A stretch of 64,000 bases of DNA from NCBI GenBank assembly GCA_023897205.1, contig JAHWDD010000004.1:4774001-4838000 (forward strand). The letters are read 5' to 3'. Within the stretch, counting starts at the first letter, position 1. Each line of letters starts with the position of its first letter. The position numbers were made by a program, and so were the translations under genes. This DNA is from Exophiala sp. HKRS030. Lineage: Eukaryota > Ascomycota > Eurotiomycetes > Chaetothyriales > Herpotrichiellaceae. Below the pieces are notes generated by a model. That model had not been told where the DNA came from, did not search any database, and saw only the letters and a list, made by a program, of their open reading frames with translations. This document shows, one piece after another, positions 26,400 to 36,868 of the stretch.

Positions 26400-29300
26400 A
26401 TGGCGAAAGGTCGGAAGGGCTTCTTCGACCGAGCAGAACAACGAGGTTCGGAGTTGGACAAGACGGGGATCGATGGCAAACCTGTCCATAAGTCTCTTGA
26501 AGATGGAACGAAGAGACGATACAAAGATGCTATGAACATATGGGCTGAGTATGGTCTTCCGGTGTCACCTTTCACTCCAGCTCTCCCGGTCTCATTCCTC
26601 TACGTATACTAACTGTACGCGCCTCGAATGTACAGCTATTGTACTAAAACCTACAAAGACCCCGTTAAAGCCGCTTACGATCTGAAAACTCTCAAACACT
26701 TTACCAAAGGAATTGTCTGGGGCCTTGATGGCTGTGAGGGAGAAAATGATCTACCCTCGGCAAAATCCGCCAGACAAGTGTGGAAAGACTTTACGGCCCA
26801 GTTCCGCCGGCAGAATGACCCCATTCCTCGCAATACGACGCTTTCTGTTACGAATGTATGTCCCGCCAGATAAGTTCCCTCTCCCTCATTCTCTCTTAAC
26901 ATGGGCAGAACTCATTAAGTGTAGTGGATCAAAGAGCAAATTAAAAAACGTGGTCTGCCTGCTTCGAAGCGGCCTCGCCGTTACGCGTCGGATAACCACT
27001 TGGTTCATCTAGGGACCCAGCTCTGGGAGCGCGACTGGTTTGAATATAAGCGTCCTGGGATCCGGGTATCGACATGGTCTGAGACTCTCGATTACGGCTT
27101 TACCTCTGCACGGGTGGGGGAGTATCTCGAGTCAACTGCCCGTGCCAATTCCGGGCGTGGACTATACCATCGGGTGAGTGGTTCTGGACTGCGTTTTGAC
27201 ATCTCGCGCCCCGTCCCCTCTGGTAGGACTTGCAATATTTTAACCATGACATATACTTAGGACATTATCTTCATCGTCTTCCGGAACGAGCATGGAAAGC
27301 CCGAGTTTGCTGCCCAGCTTACGCGGGACGCAAAGGGCATGACGTGGACACCAGACAAAAGGTAAGTTTCCCAGTCATCCAGGATTCAAGGCTCCCCCAT
27401 GGTCCTACTAGGGTCTTTATTAACATTGTGGACCGTCAAAACAGGCCAGAACAGGCGATCCACGAAGGCTCGGAGCCACGACCTTTCCTCTTAAACCCGA
27501 TTCTCCCGAAACTGGCAATGTGTCTGGCGCGAGGTGCCTTCCGAGACTATAAAACGATAGACGACGTCTTCAATATTCCGGCGCCACCCGAAAAAGAAGT
27601 CTATCAACTTTTCTGGGAACCCAGCATTTGCAACTGTCCTTTCTATGAAGGCGCTACAACCGAGATTGAGAAGGCAAACTCGTATAGTACGCGACTGAAC
27701 GATTTAGGTCGGCGTGCAGACTATGTAAAGCCGCCCACGATCCATGACTTTCGAGCTGAAGGGCTTCATCTCATCGGTGGGTCCCCTTCCCCGGGCTGCG
27801 ATATGAGGCCATGTTAGCGTTGTGGTGACTACTTCTAATGAAACCAACTAGATTCGCTTTATTCAACAGCACAGAGAATGGGCCACGGGGGGCAATGGAA
27901 CGAACGCACTCACCGCCAGCATTACCAGCCTAATAACCCCGGTACCGATGGCCAAGATGCGTACCTTAGAGGGAAGATTCGGACCATTGTGGCTGACCTG
28001 TTTCGTGGTATGACGGTAGCTCGCAACCCTGATCTCTTTCACTGTCTACCGGCGGAGAAGAAGGCGGAGTTGGAAGCGAGCCCCGAATTTACCTCGATGG
28101 ACAGCGAACTCAAATTCTTGAAAACGCAGCCTCCGTCACAGGACCGCGACCGACGCCGCCGTGAGATCTACAGGGACAGGCAGAAAATGAGAAAAAAGGG
28201 ACTTCGTCACGCGCAGAAGGCTCAACCATGTGAACGACCCTGGGAAGCCAAGGCTGAAATCCGATCCATCGGGGGCTACCGGTCCCGCTTCCAGCGTATC
28301 CGCCACCTGATGCCCGAACGAAGCCGCTTGGCGAAGAGCATGTTCGAGGTTAGCTGTCTGAGGAGCTCCGAAGGCCATCAGGTTCTTCAAGACATGATCG
28401 TCCTCTACAAACAGGAGAAGGAGGTGACCGTCAGACTGGGGTTGGAACCGGACAAGTGTCATTGCCACCCGACTGAGTTGAGCGTGGAGCCAGCTAAGTC
28501 TGTCACCCCAAAGAGACCTGGCCCGCACAAGGGGTTTCGGCGTTGGCCAAGTAAAGCTGGCTTGGGGGTGGCTCTGTCTTCTACTCCAAATTCGACCACA
28601 CCGAGCTGGAAACACATATATATGTGTCACAAGCAATATCTTTCGGGATCGAACGGCTTTGCAGAGTTGTGCTCCCTCTGTAACCGCTGGATCGTCGGCT
28701 TGGATGTATGGGAGCAGCATTGTCAAAGCCACCTCATCGCGCCTCAGACAATCCCCATCCAATGTGACCCGCTCATTTATGGCGGTACCCTGGGCGCTTT
28801 CGGTTATTGCCCGATCTGCCTGGGCAACACGGAGCTGTTGGCGAGAGATCGAATGCAACAATTTACAAGACTGGATTATTGGATGTCTCATGTGACCAAA
28901 TGCACCGAAGAGCTGGATCGGGGAAGCGCGGCAGGTTGCTCAATTCCTTGGTGTGACATCCCATGCGAGAATGCACTGAGTCGGCGATATCACCTCCAGG
29001 ATGTCCACTGCGCGCAGTTCAACAAGGGGTTCAAGCGATCGTCTCAGGATGTGACGGCAGAAGATGTCGACGAAATACCCTCCTGTAAACGCGGCCGTAA
29101 GACTCTCAATAACAAACTCACCGCTGGCCCTGTCGACCCTTCGATCCCTACCGAGAAATATCAATTTATCGATGAGACACCAGAAACCACCAAACCGCCA
29201 AACTCGACTGCAGTCCATTCGCGCGCAATAGGAAAGCTACGAAAGAAGCAGAGCTCTGCTAAGCAGCCCAATTCCCTCGTTCTCACTGTGGTCCCTCCGC

Positions 29301-30169
29301 CGCCCCTTGCCAACTGTCCGACAGATGTCAAAGATGATATCGCGCCGCCAACGATCTCAAATAAGGTCTTTTCCGAGGTGGTTGCGGCTCCTGTGGAGTT
29401 AGCTCCCATCAAGCCGGTAAGACCCGTGTCTAGCTCGCCGACCCTACCGCATTCAAAGGACACCGAAGTCACTCGAGACCCCACTGAAGAGTTTGATGCC
29501 GTTCCTCTACGAATACTCACGTCGCCTATGATTGAGAGTTCGACGCCACCCTCTGACCTTCGCACTGGAACGGCTCAAGAATGCTCGGGCGAGCATTTTC
29601 TTTCAACCTCAGCCCAGGCTGATTGGTCAGGTCCCAATGTCTCCTTTTCTGTAGAGGAATCATCGGACCTCGATCCTGACGTTCAATGTCTAGACCTCAA
29701 AGTCGTGGAGCTAAAGGTGGAACTGCCAATTTCCTATAGTCCGCATGGACCTATTCTTGTATCAGACAGTGATTCAGAAGCCACTACAACCTTGGATCGA
29801 TGCGTCAATACATCGTATCAACGGCCCTACCGCGAAGCTAAAGCATCTTTGCCGCCGCGACGACAGCTCGAGGGTATGAATTTGCTGCACCAAAATGCTT
29901 TCTCCGAGATACACAAGCACCAAGCTGAGCTGCATCATGCAGCGGAACTGGAGTGGGTCAGGCGTGGATATCCTCGCATCGGTTGGCGGAGACTAGATGC
30001 CCGCATTCGAAAATTTCTTCCAGCTCTTGACGGTATATTGGACGGAGAGATCTCGTCACCATTTCTCGCTCAAACGAAGTTGGCCAGAAAACGAAAGGTC
30101 CCTCAAACAATTGGCAATGGAAATGGTGAAGCTGGCTATTATGGTCCCCGGGGATCGCAAATCATGTAA
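26400..30169 (+). CDS. DUF3435 tyrosine recombinase (Starship captain-like) with zinc-finger motifs
   Basis: Six exons: 26400-26548, 26636-26855, 26925-27173, 27261-27361, 27445-27776, 27852-30169; 1,122 residues. Splices join in frame within conserved stretches (WADYCTKTY, VTNWIKEQIKKRG, GLYHRDIIFIVF, WTPDKRPEQA, GLHLIDSLYST). Recombinase landmarks: Arg186 in FTSARVGEY, a Lys in the RNEHGKPEF hairpin, H340-D-F-R343, H362 in RMGHGG and Tyr375 in RQHYQPNNPGTDGQ, the likely nucleophile. The DUF3435 helix-rich region follows (ELEASPEF..., MPERSRLAKSMFEV). Cys/His motifs start near residue 624 (CSLCNRW..H..SH; CPICLGN...H..KC). It ends inside an RTC4-like domain (GYYGPRGSQIM) at a TAA that may be intronic or a nonsense change. 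Confidence 0.85.
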
Positions 30170-30484
30170 GTGAATTCTGAATTGGATTCCAGAGATGCGT
30201 CTAGCCGAATTGCTTTGACGTACTTGAGACACGCAGTCGGCGATCTGCTGACACCATCCAGGAGAGCCCAGATTATTCGAGAATTCGAGTCTCAATTTCC
30301 AAGACGAAGACGTCGAAACCAGGCCTTGCGCCGCACCGGGTTCACGGACTTCGTCAGTAAGGTTTTGGTTCCGGAGCTGGCTGCCAAGTTAATAGAGGAA
30401 GATATGGGAGTGGACGGTGGGAAGGCGCGCGAAATTCTTCGTGAGAGTGTTGCCCTCGGAGGTATTGTACATAAGCTTCATTGA
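30170..30484 (+). pseudogene. C-terminal half of an RTC4-like domain, in frame after the captain stop
   Basis: It reads in the same frame as the recombinase, directly after its TAA. TGFTDFVSKVLVPELAAKLI and EDMGVDGGKAREILRES match the end of the RTC4 domain, whose beginning (GYYGPRGSQIM) lies just before the stop. Either a very short intron (gtaagt at 30166 to ttccag at 30192, 27 bases, divisible by three; 39 bases to the next ag) removes the TAA, or CAA became TAA and cut the protein. Yeast Rtc4 is linked to telomere capping. Confidence 0.6.
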
Positions 30485-31158
30485 TACCATCTCATCAGTA
30501 CTCCGTATACAGTTCTCCGACACTTTTAGGTGGGTGGAATAAAGGGGGCTGTTGTTAACAGACTTAGAGATGAAGACTCACGGAGCTTGATGTCGTGGCA
30601 ATCATCTTGGGAAGGCTGGCAGAGTTTCCGCGCCATCGCGAAAGAAGGAAGCCATTGTATATACTCAATTAACACCAGTCTCCAAGTTGCTTGCTGTTAA
30701 CTGAAGGCAGAGATAATTATCACGTTCTAGACCAAAGCGACAAGATGTGCGATGTACTGTAATCCGAATAAAGCATATATCCCCTACATGTGACTCGCAC
30801 GACCGACTACGTATTGTGCAATGCTGTAATTAAGACCTCGACACCTTTACCAAATGGGAACAGTATTGACCAAGACTTAACAGTCCACCAAACGACACTC
30901 CAAGTCCCTTTCGTCCTTTACAGGGTCAACTGCTTGAACGGGGCCATTTCGAGCTCTTTGCTTGATTTGCCTCCTCGATCTCCCGCACGCTCCCATTCCT
31001 CAGGGGCCCTTTTTGGACGCCATTGCTCTCATTGATCTCACACGTTCAGCGAAGGCTAGTGCCTTACTGGATACACCACTTCGTCCATGTTAAAAAGGCA
31101 CTCTACAGTCCTACTTTTCCACCATCGGCAAGATCTCAGGTAGATAGCAGCCTTCGAC
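30485..31158. other. Intergenic
   Basis: 674 bp between rightward genes. A TACTCCGTA nonamer lies at 30499-30507. No gene seen. Confidence 0.35.
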
Positions 31159-32109
31159 ATGGCTGGCTTGGCACGACTCGTCTTTGCCTTGACATTGTTC
31201 CATATCTCTTCCGTTACTTGTGTCGGGACCGCTTCTATCGAGAACCAGTGTGACGTCGACGTCTATGTTTGGAGCGTCGCAAATGTCCCTAACAACACAG
31301 CTAGTTATCTGGAGCCAAATATTGGTACCTATAACGAGGCCTATCGAGTGAACCCGGATCCGAACGGAGGCATCTCATTAAAAATTGCCACGGTTCCTGA
31401 CGATAGCTTCATCACCCAGTTCGAGTACACTTATCACCCCGACAATCCGAGAGTTTATTACGACATCTCGAATATTAATGGGTACCCATTCGAAATATGG
31501 GGCCTCTATCTCTCGCCATCTTCTGGAGACTGCTCCACGATCACCTGCGACCCTGGTGTGGCTATCTGCCCAGAAGCTTACAACCAGCCAAATGATAACT
31601 TTGCCGTACAAAACTGTGAGGTGTCGGCCGATCTGACTCTCACTTTGTGTCCTCCTCAAACCACGTCATTAGAGGCGGCCACAGTAACTGTGACGACGAC
31701 CGACTCCGGAGGCGATGCCACCCTAACTACTCTCGCGACGACCATTACTTCGGTTAGACCCGTGACTACATCTCAAGGCACACTACCCGAAACTGTTACC
31801 GTGGACTCAGAAAGCTCTTCCACGACCGCGACAACGACAAATCTAGAACCTGTTGTCGTGACTTTAATGACAACAGACACCGCCGGCGATCCTACGTTGA
31901 CCACTCTGACGACGACCATTACGTCGGTCGGGCCGGTGGTCACCTCTCAAGATACAGCATCAGAAATTGGCACTACGGACCCGGCCACTACGAGCATGAT
32001 CACTATCAGTTCAGAAACCATACTTAGAGCCTCAGAGACGACGGACGCTGCTGGTCAACTTTCGCTGACCACACTCACCACAGTAATTGCAGTTACTACC
32101 CTGGATTAA
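31159..32109 (+). CDS. BYS1-like secreted protein with Ser/Thr-rich repeat tail
   Basis: 316 residues, single exon. A signal peptide (MAGLARLVFALTLFHISSVTC) is followed by a BYS1/thaumatin-like domain to about residue 155: VYVWSVANVPNN, PNGGISLKI, YYDISNINGYPF and paired cysteines. The rest is Thr/Ser-rich and built from three diverged copies of a module with the core TTDSGGDATLTTLATTITSV (copies near residues 176, 235 and 293). There is no clear GPI signal. BYS1 was first described as a yeast-phase-specific protein of Blastomyces; its function is unknown. The tail would be heavily O-glycosylated and is the least conserved part. Confidence 0.8.
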   Translation: MAGLARLVFALTLFHISSVTCVGTASIENQCDVDVYVWSVANVPNNTASYLEPNIGTYNEAYRVNPDPNGGISLKIATVPDDSFITQFEYTYHPDNPRVYYDISNINGYPFEIWGLYLSPSSGDCSTITCDPGVAICPEAYNQPNDNFAVQNCEVSADLTLTLCPPQTTSLEAATVTVTTTDSGGDATLTTLATTITSVRPVTTSQGTLPETVTVDSESSSTTATTTNLEPVVVTLMTTDTAGDPTLTTLTTTITSVGPVVTSQDTASEIGTTDPATTSMITISSETILRASETTDAAGQLSLTTLTTVIAVTTLD

Positions 32110-32721
32110 TGGGAATCTGAGGATATTATCTAAAGGTTATCATCTGTCATTAGCGGAACACATAGCGTGAAACTAGGAACATTCACAAATTTGAAGGCAA
32201 CCAGGTCGGTGGGGTGGGCGGCGCTGCTCCGGGGTATATAGCTGCTGAACGGGTACGAACCTCTTGCGTTCTGCACACATAGAGTCTTTATCGGTAGCTA
32301 TGCAGTAAATATTGGCTAATTCGCACTACTTTTCAACCATTCTTAGCGCCTCTGTTCATGGCAGGAACCGTGAGCCTAACACTTCGCTATAAATAGTGTC
32401 GTCTCGACAGACGACACGGGCAAAGAGAACAGAGTAATTTAGAGTTCATTTGCAACTTAATTTTTAGTACAGTATACTGCAGCAGCTCTCCACGGCCTAA
32501 AATTTCAGATCCAAACCATTTGTTAGGGCCCATTTCGTCACCCGAATAAATTGAAGATGGAGTCTGTAAACGGCTCTTGATGAGTAGTGAGAACCAGATC
32601 CGGCACCCCCCAGGAGCCGCATATAGATCCTCTTTTCACATTAAGCCTTAGAGAAACTGCAAGTATATAGTACTTTGCTCAGCTTCAATGTCTATCTAAG
32701 GAAGATAATGTCAAGGAAACA
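32110..32721. other. Intergenic
   Basis: 612 bp between rightward genes. I see no gene or strong repeat. Confidence 0.35.
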
Positions 32722-33611
32722 ATGAGCTCCTCATCACGATCCCTGCCGTTGATGGAATTCCCTAAGAATTCTCCGCCTTCCGCACCCGCTGCTGAGGTGA
32801 AACAGACTCCAGTATCCGAAGCGCATATGCAGCAAGCAACATATTCTCAAAAACGATATGTGACCATTCTCCCTCCAAAGTTGAGGGAACAGCCGTCTCG
32901 TCCAGAGTCCAAGTTTCCACAGGCTCCTCTCCCACTGCCTTCGTTTCAGAGAAATGAGGCTCGTCTCCCCAGGCCACTTTCGACGAACCCGCCACGCTCA
33001 CAATCTCGATATGTGGCGATGCTCTTAGAGCTTGATGAGATTCCACGTCGCCACAACTTCTATGCCGGCTTGTTTACGTGGTTGATCCTGGCTGGATATA
33101 TTGTATTCCCGGGCACGTTTACCTCTCTCAAAAGCTCCAATTCGGTGGAAGAAGCGGCAAGCAAGACTCCTGCCGGAAAAATTATTCTACACACCGTTCA
33201 GAATGCCTCGCTCCTCTGGGTAGCAGGAGCTTGCTGCCTATTTGGAGTCGTTGGCATCGCTCTGCTCTGGAAAAGATGGAAGAGGAACTACATTTGGTTG
33301 GTAAATCGAATATTCTTGTAATGACTACCTAGCCGGCAGCTGAAAGCAGACACTGACCTTTTGATATCAGGCCAACTTTGCTTAATGCCATTCTCGGTCT
33401 CGTCAATACACTGATCAATGTGTACACCGCTAAGGACGGGAACTGGTCTGTGACGGCGACCATCACGGTTACAATAACGAGTGCGTGTGCAGGGATCAGC
33501 TTGATTTTGTTTCTGGTCTACAATAATTGGCTATTGTATAAAGTCAAAAAGGACCACGATACTCAGATGGGTAATGAGCGTGGAACAGAGGCGTCATCAC
33601 GACCGGGATAA
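32722..33611 (+). CDS. Four-helix membrane protein, conserved in filamentous ascomycetes
   Basis: Two exons, 32722-33317 and 33371-33611 (53-bp intron); 278 residues. The splice joins WLVNRIF to LPTLLNAILGLVNTLINVYT. The first 90 residues are Pro/Ser-rich and cytosolic; then come four membrane segments: FTWLILAGYIVFPGTF, LLWVAGACCLFGVVGIALLW, LLNAILGLVNTLINVY and ITSACAGISLILFLVYN. This arrangement (SRYVAMLLELDEIPR before the first helix) is recognisable in a widespread family without known function. It reads intact. Confidence 0.75.
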
Positions 33612-33981
33612 CGGGCTCGAAATCTTCATTATCTAAAAGCGATGCTGCACGGTGGAGGCTACTTTGGGACTATGACATGTTTCTTCGAAAATTGAAACGT
33701 ACCTGGCGCAGTAGATGGTCGAACTGCTCATGGCATCTTAATTATTTAGGGGGGAATAGCCTTCAGATCCCCAGCTTCGAACAAATAGATCAAAAAATCA
33801 TTCTTCACAGTCTTGAATACAACAGTCGACCCAAGTGTGAAATCCTTTGTAAAGTTCCAGAAAACTCATCATCGTGCTTCAGCTGTCGTTGCATACACAC
33901 TGGAGATGCCTCTGAAACCAAGGAAGATATTTCATGGACAACTATTTGCACACAAAACCACCAAAGCTTTCGAGCATTTCC

Positions 33982-34610
33982 TCAAACGGGGTTTCTTTCT
34001 CCACGCAAACGTCGTGCGAGCTGTATATCTTTTGATTCTAAAGACGTTAACCAAGAATTTCCTCTCGTAGGAAGCAGAAACTCGCTCACGAATAGTAACT
34101 CGTTTTGCGTGGATAGCGCAGAGATTAGAATCTTCGAAGAGGCTCACAAGATATAACTCGAGAGCCTCTTGCAGAGCTTCAATTGCCGTCGACTGGAATC
34201 GAAAACCATCCCCTTGCCATTTCATCTGGGGGGTTCTCAGATCGTCTGCAATTTCACGGACAAGCCGTTGAAATGGACGTTTACGAATAAGCAACTCTGT
34301 AGATTTCTGATAGCGACGAATCTCTCTCAGAGCAACCGTTCCTAGTCACCGTCAATCACAATTTCACTTACTCAAATACAAGACAATAGAAGAGCAGAGG
34401 AAAACCCTACCTGGCTTGTATCGATGCGGTTTCTTTACGAGGCCCGTGCTGTCAGGGAGGCGTTTTCCTGAGAGCTGATCTTTCGCAAGGCTTCTTAGGT
34501 TCCTCCTTGGGGCGACACCCCCAGTGCTCTTTCCTGTATGTCATCCTCAACACAAATCAGGGACAATAATCAAGGACAAGCTTACGTGCGGTCTGTTTCG
34601 TCCTCGCCAT
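33982..34610 (-). CDS. Divergent histone H3 variant
   Basis: Four exons on the minus strand: 34610-34586, 34533-34411, 34341-34090 and 34037-33982 (introns of 52, 69 and 52 bp, all GT-AG); 151 residues against about 136 for canonical H3. The N-terminal 13 residues after Met match H3 ([13 protein letters not shown]), keeping K4, K9 and S10. K14 is Val and K18 is Arg. The K23-K27 stretch is replaced by unrelated sequence 5 residues longer. From [10 protein letters not shown] onward it is H3 again, but loop 1 has 8 extra residues ([10 protein letters not shown]) before RFQSTAI. The end [20 protein letters not shown] is identical to H3. It is divergent from a small secreted protein gene. Canonical H3 must lie elsewhere in the genome. 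Confidence 0.9.
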
Positions 34611-34945
34611 GAGGGGACACTCGATAATGGACCCCAAAGCAATTTGCCGGATGAGGATTTATTTAACCGTCATCAAAGGGTCCTGATCTGGCTCGCTCGT
34701 GTGACATTAACCTTTTTCGTCCCTTTTGAACTACTGGGACCGAATTGAGCTCCCAGAGCCCTTTTGCGCTCTATCAACTGTTTAGCTTAAATGTGAGCAT
34801 CTCACCTCTGGTGTCTGACCCCAGGTGAATCACCATTCATCTTTTGTTAGCAAGAGTGTCATCTAAACCGAAGTCCCTCGTGTCTCGCCCAAGCTCTCTC
34901 CCTACGGGTCTCTTCTCTTTGAAAATTTCTTCTTCGATTGACACG
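34611..34945. promoter_or_regulatory. Divergent promoter of the H3 variant and a secreted protein gene
   Basis: 335 bp between the two ATGs. An ordinary H3 gene would be expected beside an H4 gene; here none is seen. Confidence 0.4.
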
Positions 34946-35383
34946 ATGTTCTCCAGCTCTATTGGCAAGACTGTCGTGGTTCTTCTTTGGTTGCAACGAA
35001 TGTCCGTTGGACGAGCTATCCCACCCTTACCCGACAACCACGAGTTAGCATCGAACAATACCGCAACAGGTCTTGAGCCTCAGCGGAGGAGTGAGGATTG
35101 GCCAGTGAATGTCGCATTTACTGCTGGCACGCAGACGCTTGGCCTTGAGCTCCCACGAGATGGACAGGTGCACGACTTGGGCTCTATCGAATGTCTCGCA
35201 CTTCCTTCGTACTCCATCGGCGACTGCAACGACATTAGTGTCTCTCAGATTGGTGTCACGTCAGGGACAGCACCATGCACATTCATGGGTATCGATGGGT
35301 TCCAAATCACCATTACGGCCAATGATAAGGGGTACATAGACGTTACTCCCCCGCAAAATATCGTCTCCGGTTCTTGTGGTTAA
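34946..35383 (+). CDS. Small secreted cysteine-containing protein
   Basis: 145 residues, single exon from the ATG at 34946 (the upstream frame is open only from a non-ATG codon). The N-terminus MFSSSIGKTVVVLLWLQRMSVGRA is a signal peptide. The mature C-terminal part has a repeated-type pattern with four cysteines: IECLALPSYSIGDCND, TAPCTFMGIDGF and the end PPQNIVSGSCG. Proteins with this CxxLP...GDC...CTF.G.DG...PPQ.I.SGSC pattern are widespread among plant- and animal-associated ascomycetes; their function is unknown. It shares its promoter region with the H3 variant. Confidence 0.7.
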   Translation: MFSSSIGKTVVVLLWLQRMSVGRAIPPLPDNHELASNNTATGLEPQRRSEDWPVNVAFTAGTQTLGLELPRDGQVHDLGSIECLALPSYSIGDCNDISVSQIGVTSGTAPCTFMGIDGFQITITANDKGYIDVTPPQNIVSGSCG

Positions 35384-36192
35384 ATGCAGAGGAGGAGAAG
35401 CTTGTGGCAGAAGGGTGATTCGAGTTCGCAGGCAGTTGAAGGAGGCTGAACGTGCCAACACTCACGACGAGACGAAGCGTTAAGTAGATTCCTGGCAATA
35501 TAATCTCGTTTACATGCAATCTGATTCCCTTCGAAAAACCGTATAGGGAAAGGAGGAAGAGATGCCCACAGCCACTCCAAATGGCGGCTTCGGCCACTCT
35601 TCACACATCCTTCAATGAGTCTTCATGTGCTGTAACCTGCCTGCGAAGTAGAGTGCAGAAATATATTTGGAATTTAGCTGATGACGAAACGGTCTAATCC
35701 CATGCCTACATGAGCTTCCTGGAGAAGGGGAAACAGGAAAGCGGCTAGCTACATCGTATCATAAATCCCGGCATGAGTCGTCCGATGCTGACCAAAAGAT
35801 GTAGAAATTGGGGAACGAAGAGCGAGAGTTTGTCACTGTTTGGAAATATTGAACATGGCAGTAGGTGAAAAGTTCATAGAAGAGCCTGCAGCTCAAGGCA
35901 GCAGGACTAACCGAAAGCCTCGAAGTACCATTGCCACCCACGACTCTCCCTCCTGTTTTCTCCTCTACGGGACCATTTCGATAATCTGGTGCAGATGCCA
36001 ATTCAGGCTCCTGCTGGATACCTCTTCTGGCTCCAAAGTGGTATCATAGAGACTGTGAGAATATAAGAGTGCGAGTAAACGATGTAGAATCTCGGTCACT
36101 CGTCAGATTCCAACTCAAACCAATCTCCCTAGAACTCTTTTGGAAGGTTAGGTTTCTCCTCTTCTGTGCTTTGGGTCAATCAACTACGAGCC
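35384..36192. other. Intergenic
   Basis: 809 bp. Short open frames on both strands, none recognisable. Confidence 0.3.
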
Positions 36193-36868
36193 ATGGGCAA
36201 GATTGAAATCTCAACAGCGGAGGACTTCGAGAATTGTCGTCGAGAGTTCAGGAAACTCAGTCGGAGGCTTGGCAAAGATTTTAGCCCCGAAGACTGTGAA
36301 GATATGCTCTTTGAAGCTGTGGACTACGGATTCGCCTTCCTACTGTACTGCAAAGAACTTCAAAGCAAGCATGCTTCGAAGCGTCTCCGTGATGAGGTGA
36401 TTACTATCAGCGACAGCGACAGCGACAGCGACAGCAAGTGTTCATCGCGATAATCCATGCTCGGAAGCTGATTACTCTCAGGCGGCGGTGCAGCCCTGAC
36501 CTCGAAAATCCCAGACGTGGCGGTCAGTAAGAAACGTGCACGAAGGAATAGCACCGACAGTGAAGGTATGGACAGTTCGGTGAGCCTGCATTCTCACAAC
36601 TAACTTCGGTCTAGGCGAGGATAATTCAAAGCCTTCGAAAAAGGTGCGCATGAACACGACCAAAAAGCGTACTCGAAATATGATGGAAGACTCTAGTGAC
36701 GGTAAGTTTGCGGCTGGATCGCTCACAGCGCTACACTAACTATTTCTAGACGGACAAACAGGGAGTTCTTCTAAGAAAGCTCGTCTGGGTGGACAGAAGG
36801 TGGAAGCTGCCAAAGTATTCAAAGAACTCGATGCGCTATTGAAGACAACCGTCAAAGGATCAAAGTAG
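36193..36868 (+). CDS. Small Ser/Asp-rich, Lys-rich protein, nuclear type, unknown function
   Basis: Proposed four exons: 36193-36439, 36482-36565, 36615-36701, 36750-36868; 178 residues. The last three joins are clear (gtatgg, gtaagt donors; ctag acceptors) and keep one frame. The first donor (gttcat) is weak, so exon 1's end is less sure. The N-terminal 65 residues look helical (STAEDFENCRREFRKLSRRL). Then comes an acidic (Ser-Asp)n run, and the remainder is rich in basic clusters (SKKRARR, SKKVRM, TKKRTR), which look like nuclear localisation signals. The C-terminal KVFKELDALLKTTVKGSK is helical. I know no family for it. A broken relative of exon 1 lies at about 37,771. Confidence 0.5.

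Noticed and set aside
28136..28891. 251-codon minus-strand open frame
   Set aside because: Lies antisense inside the recombinase's large exon and resembles no family.
33677..34156. 159-codon plus-strand open frame
   Set aside because: It is antisense to the histone H3 variant exons, which have clear family identity, and starts in plain intergenic sequence.
33982..34610. H3 variant being CENP-A (centromeric H3)
   Set aside because: The tail start [13 protein letters not shown] and the helix 2-3 sequence are those of ordinary H3, not of CENP-A; only the loop-1 lengthening is CENP-A-like.
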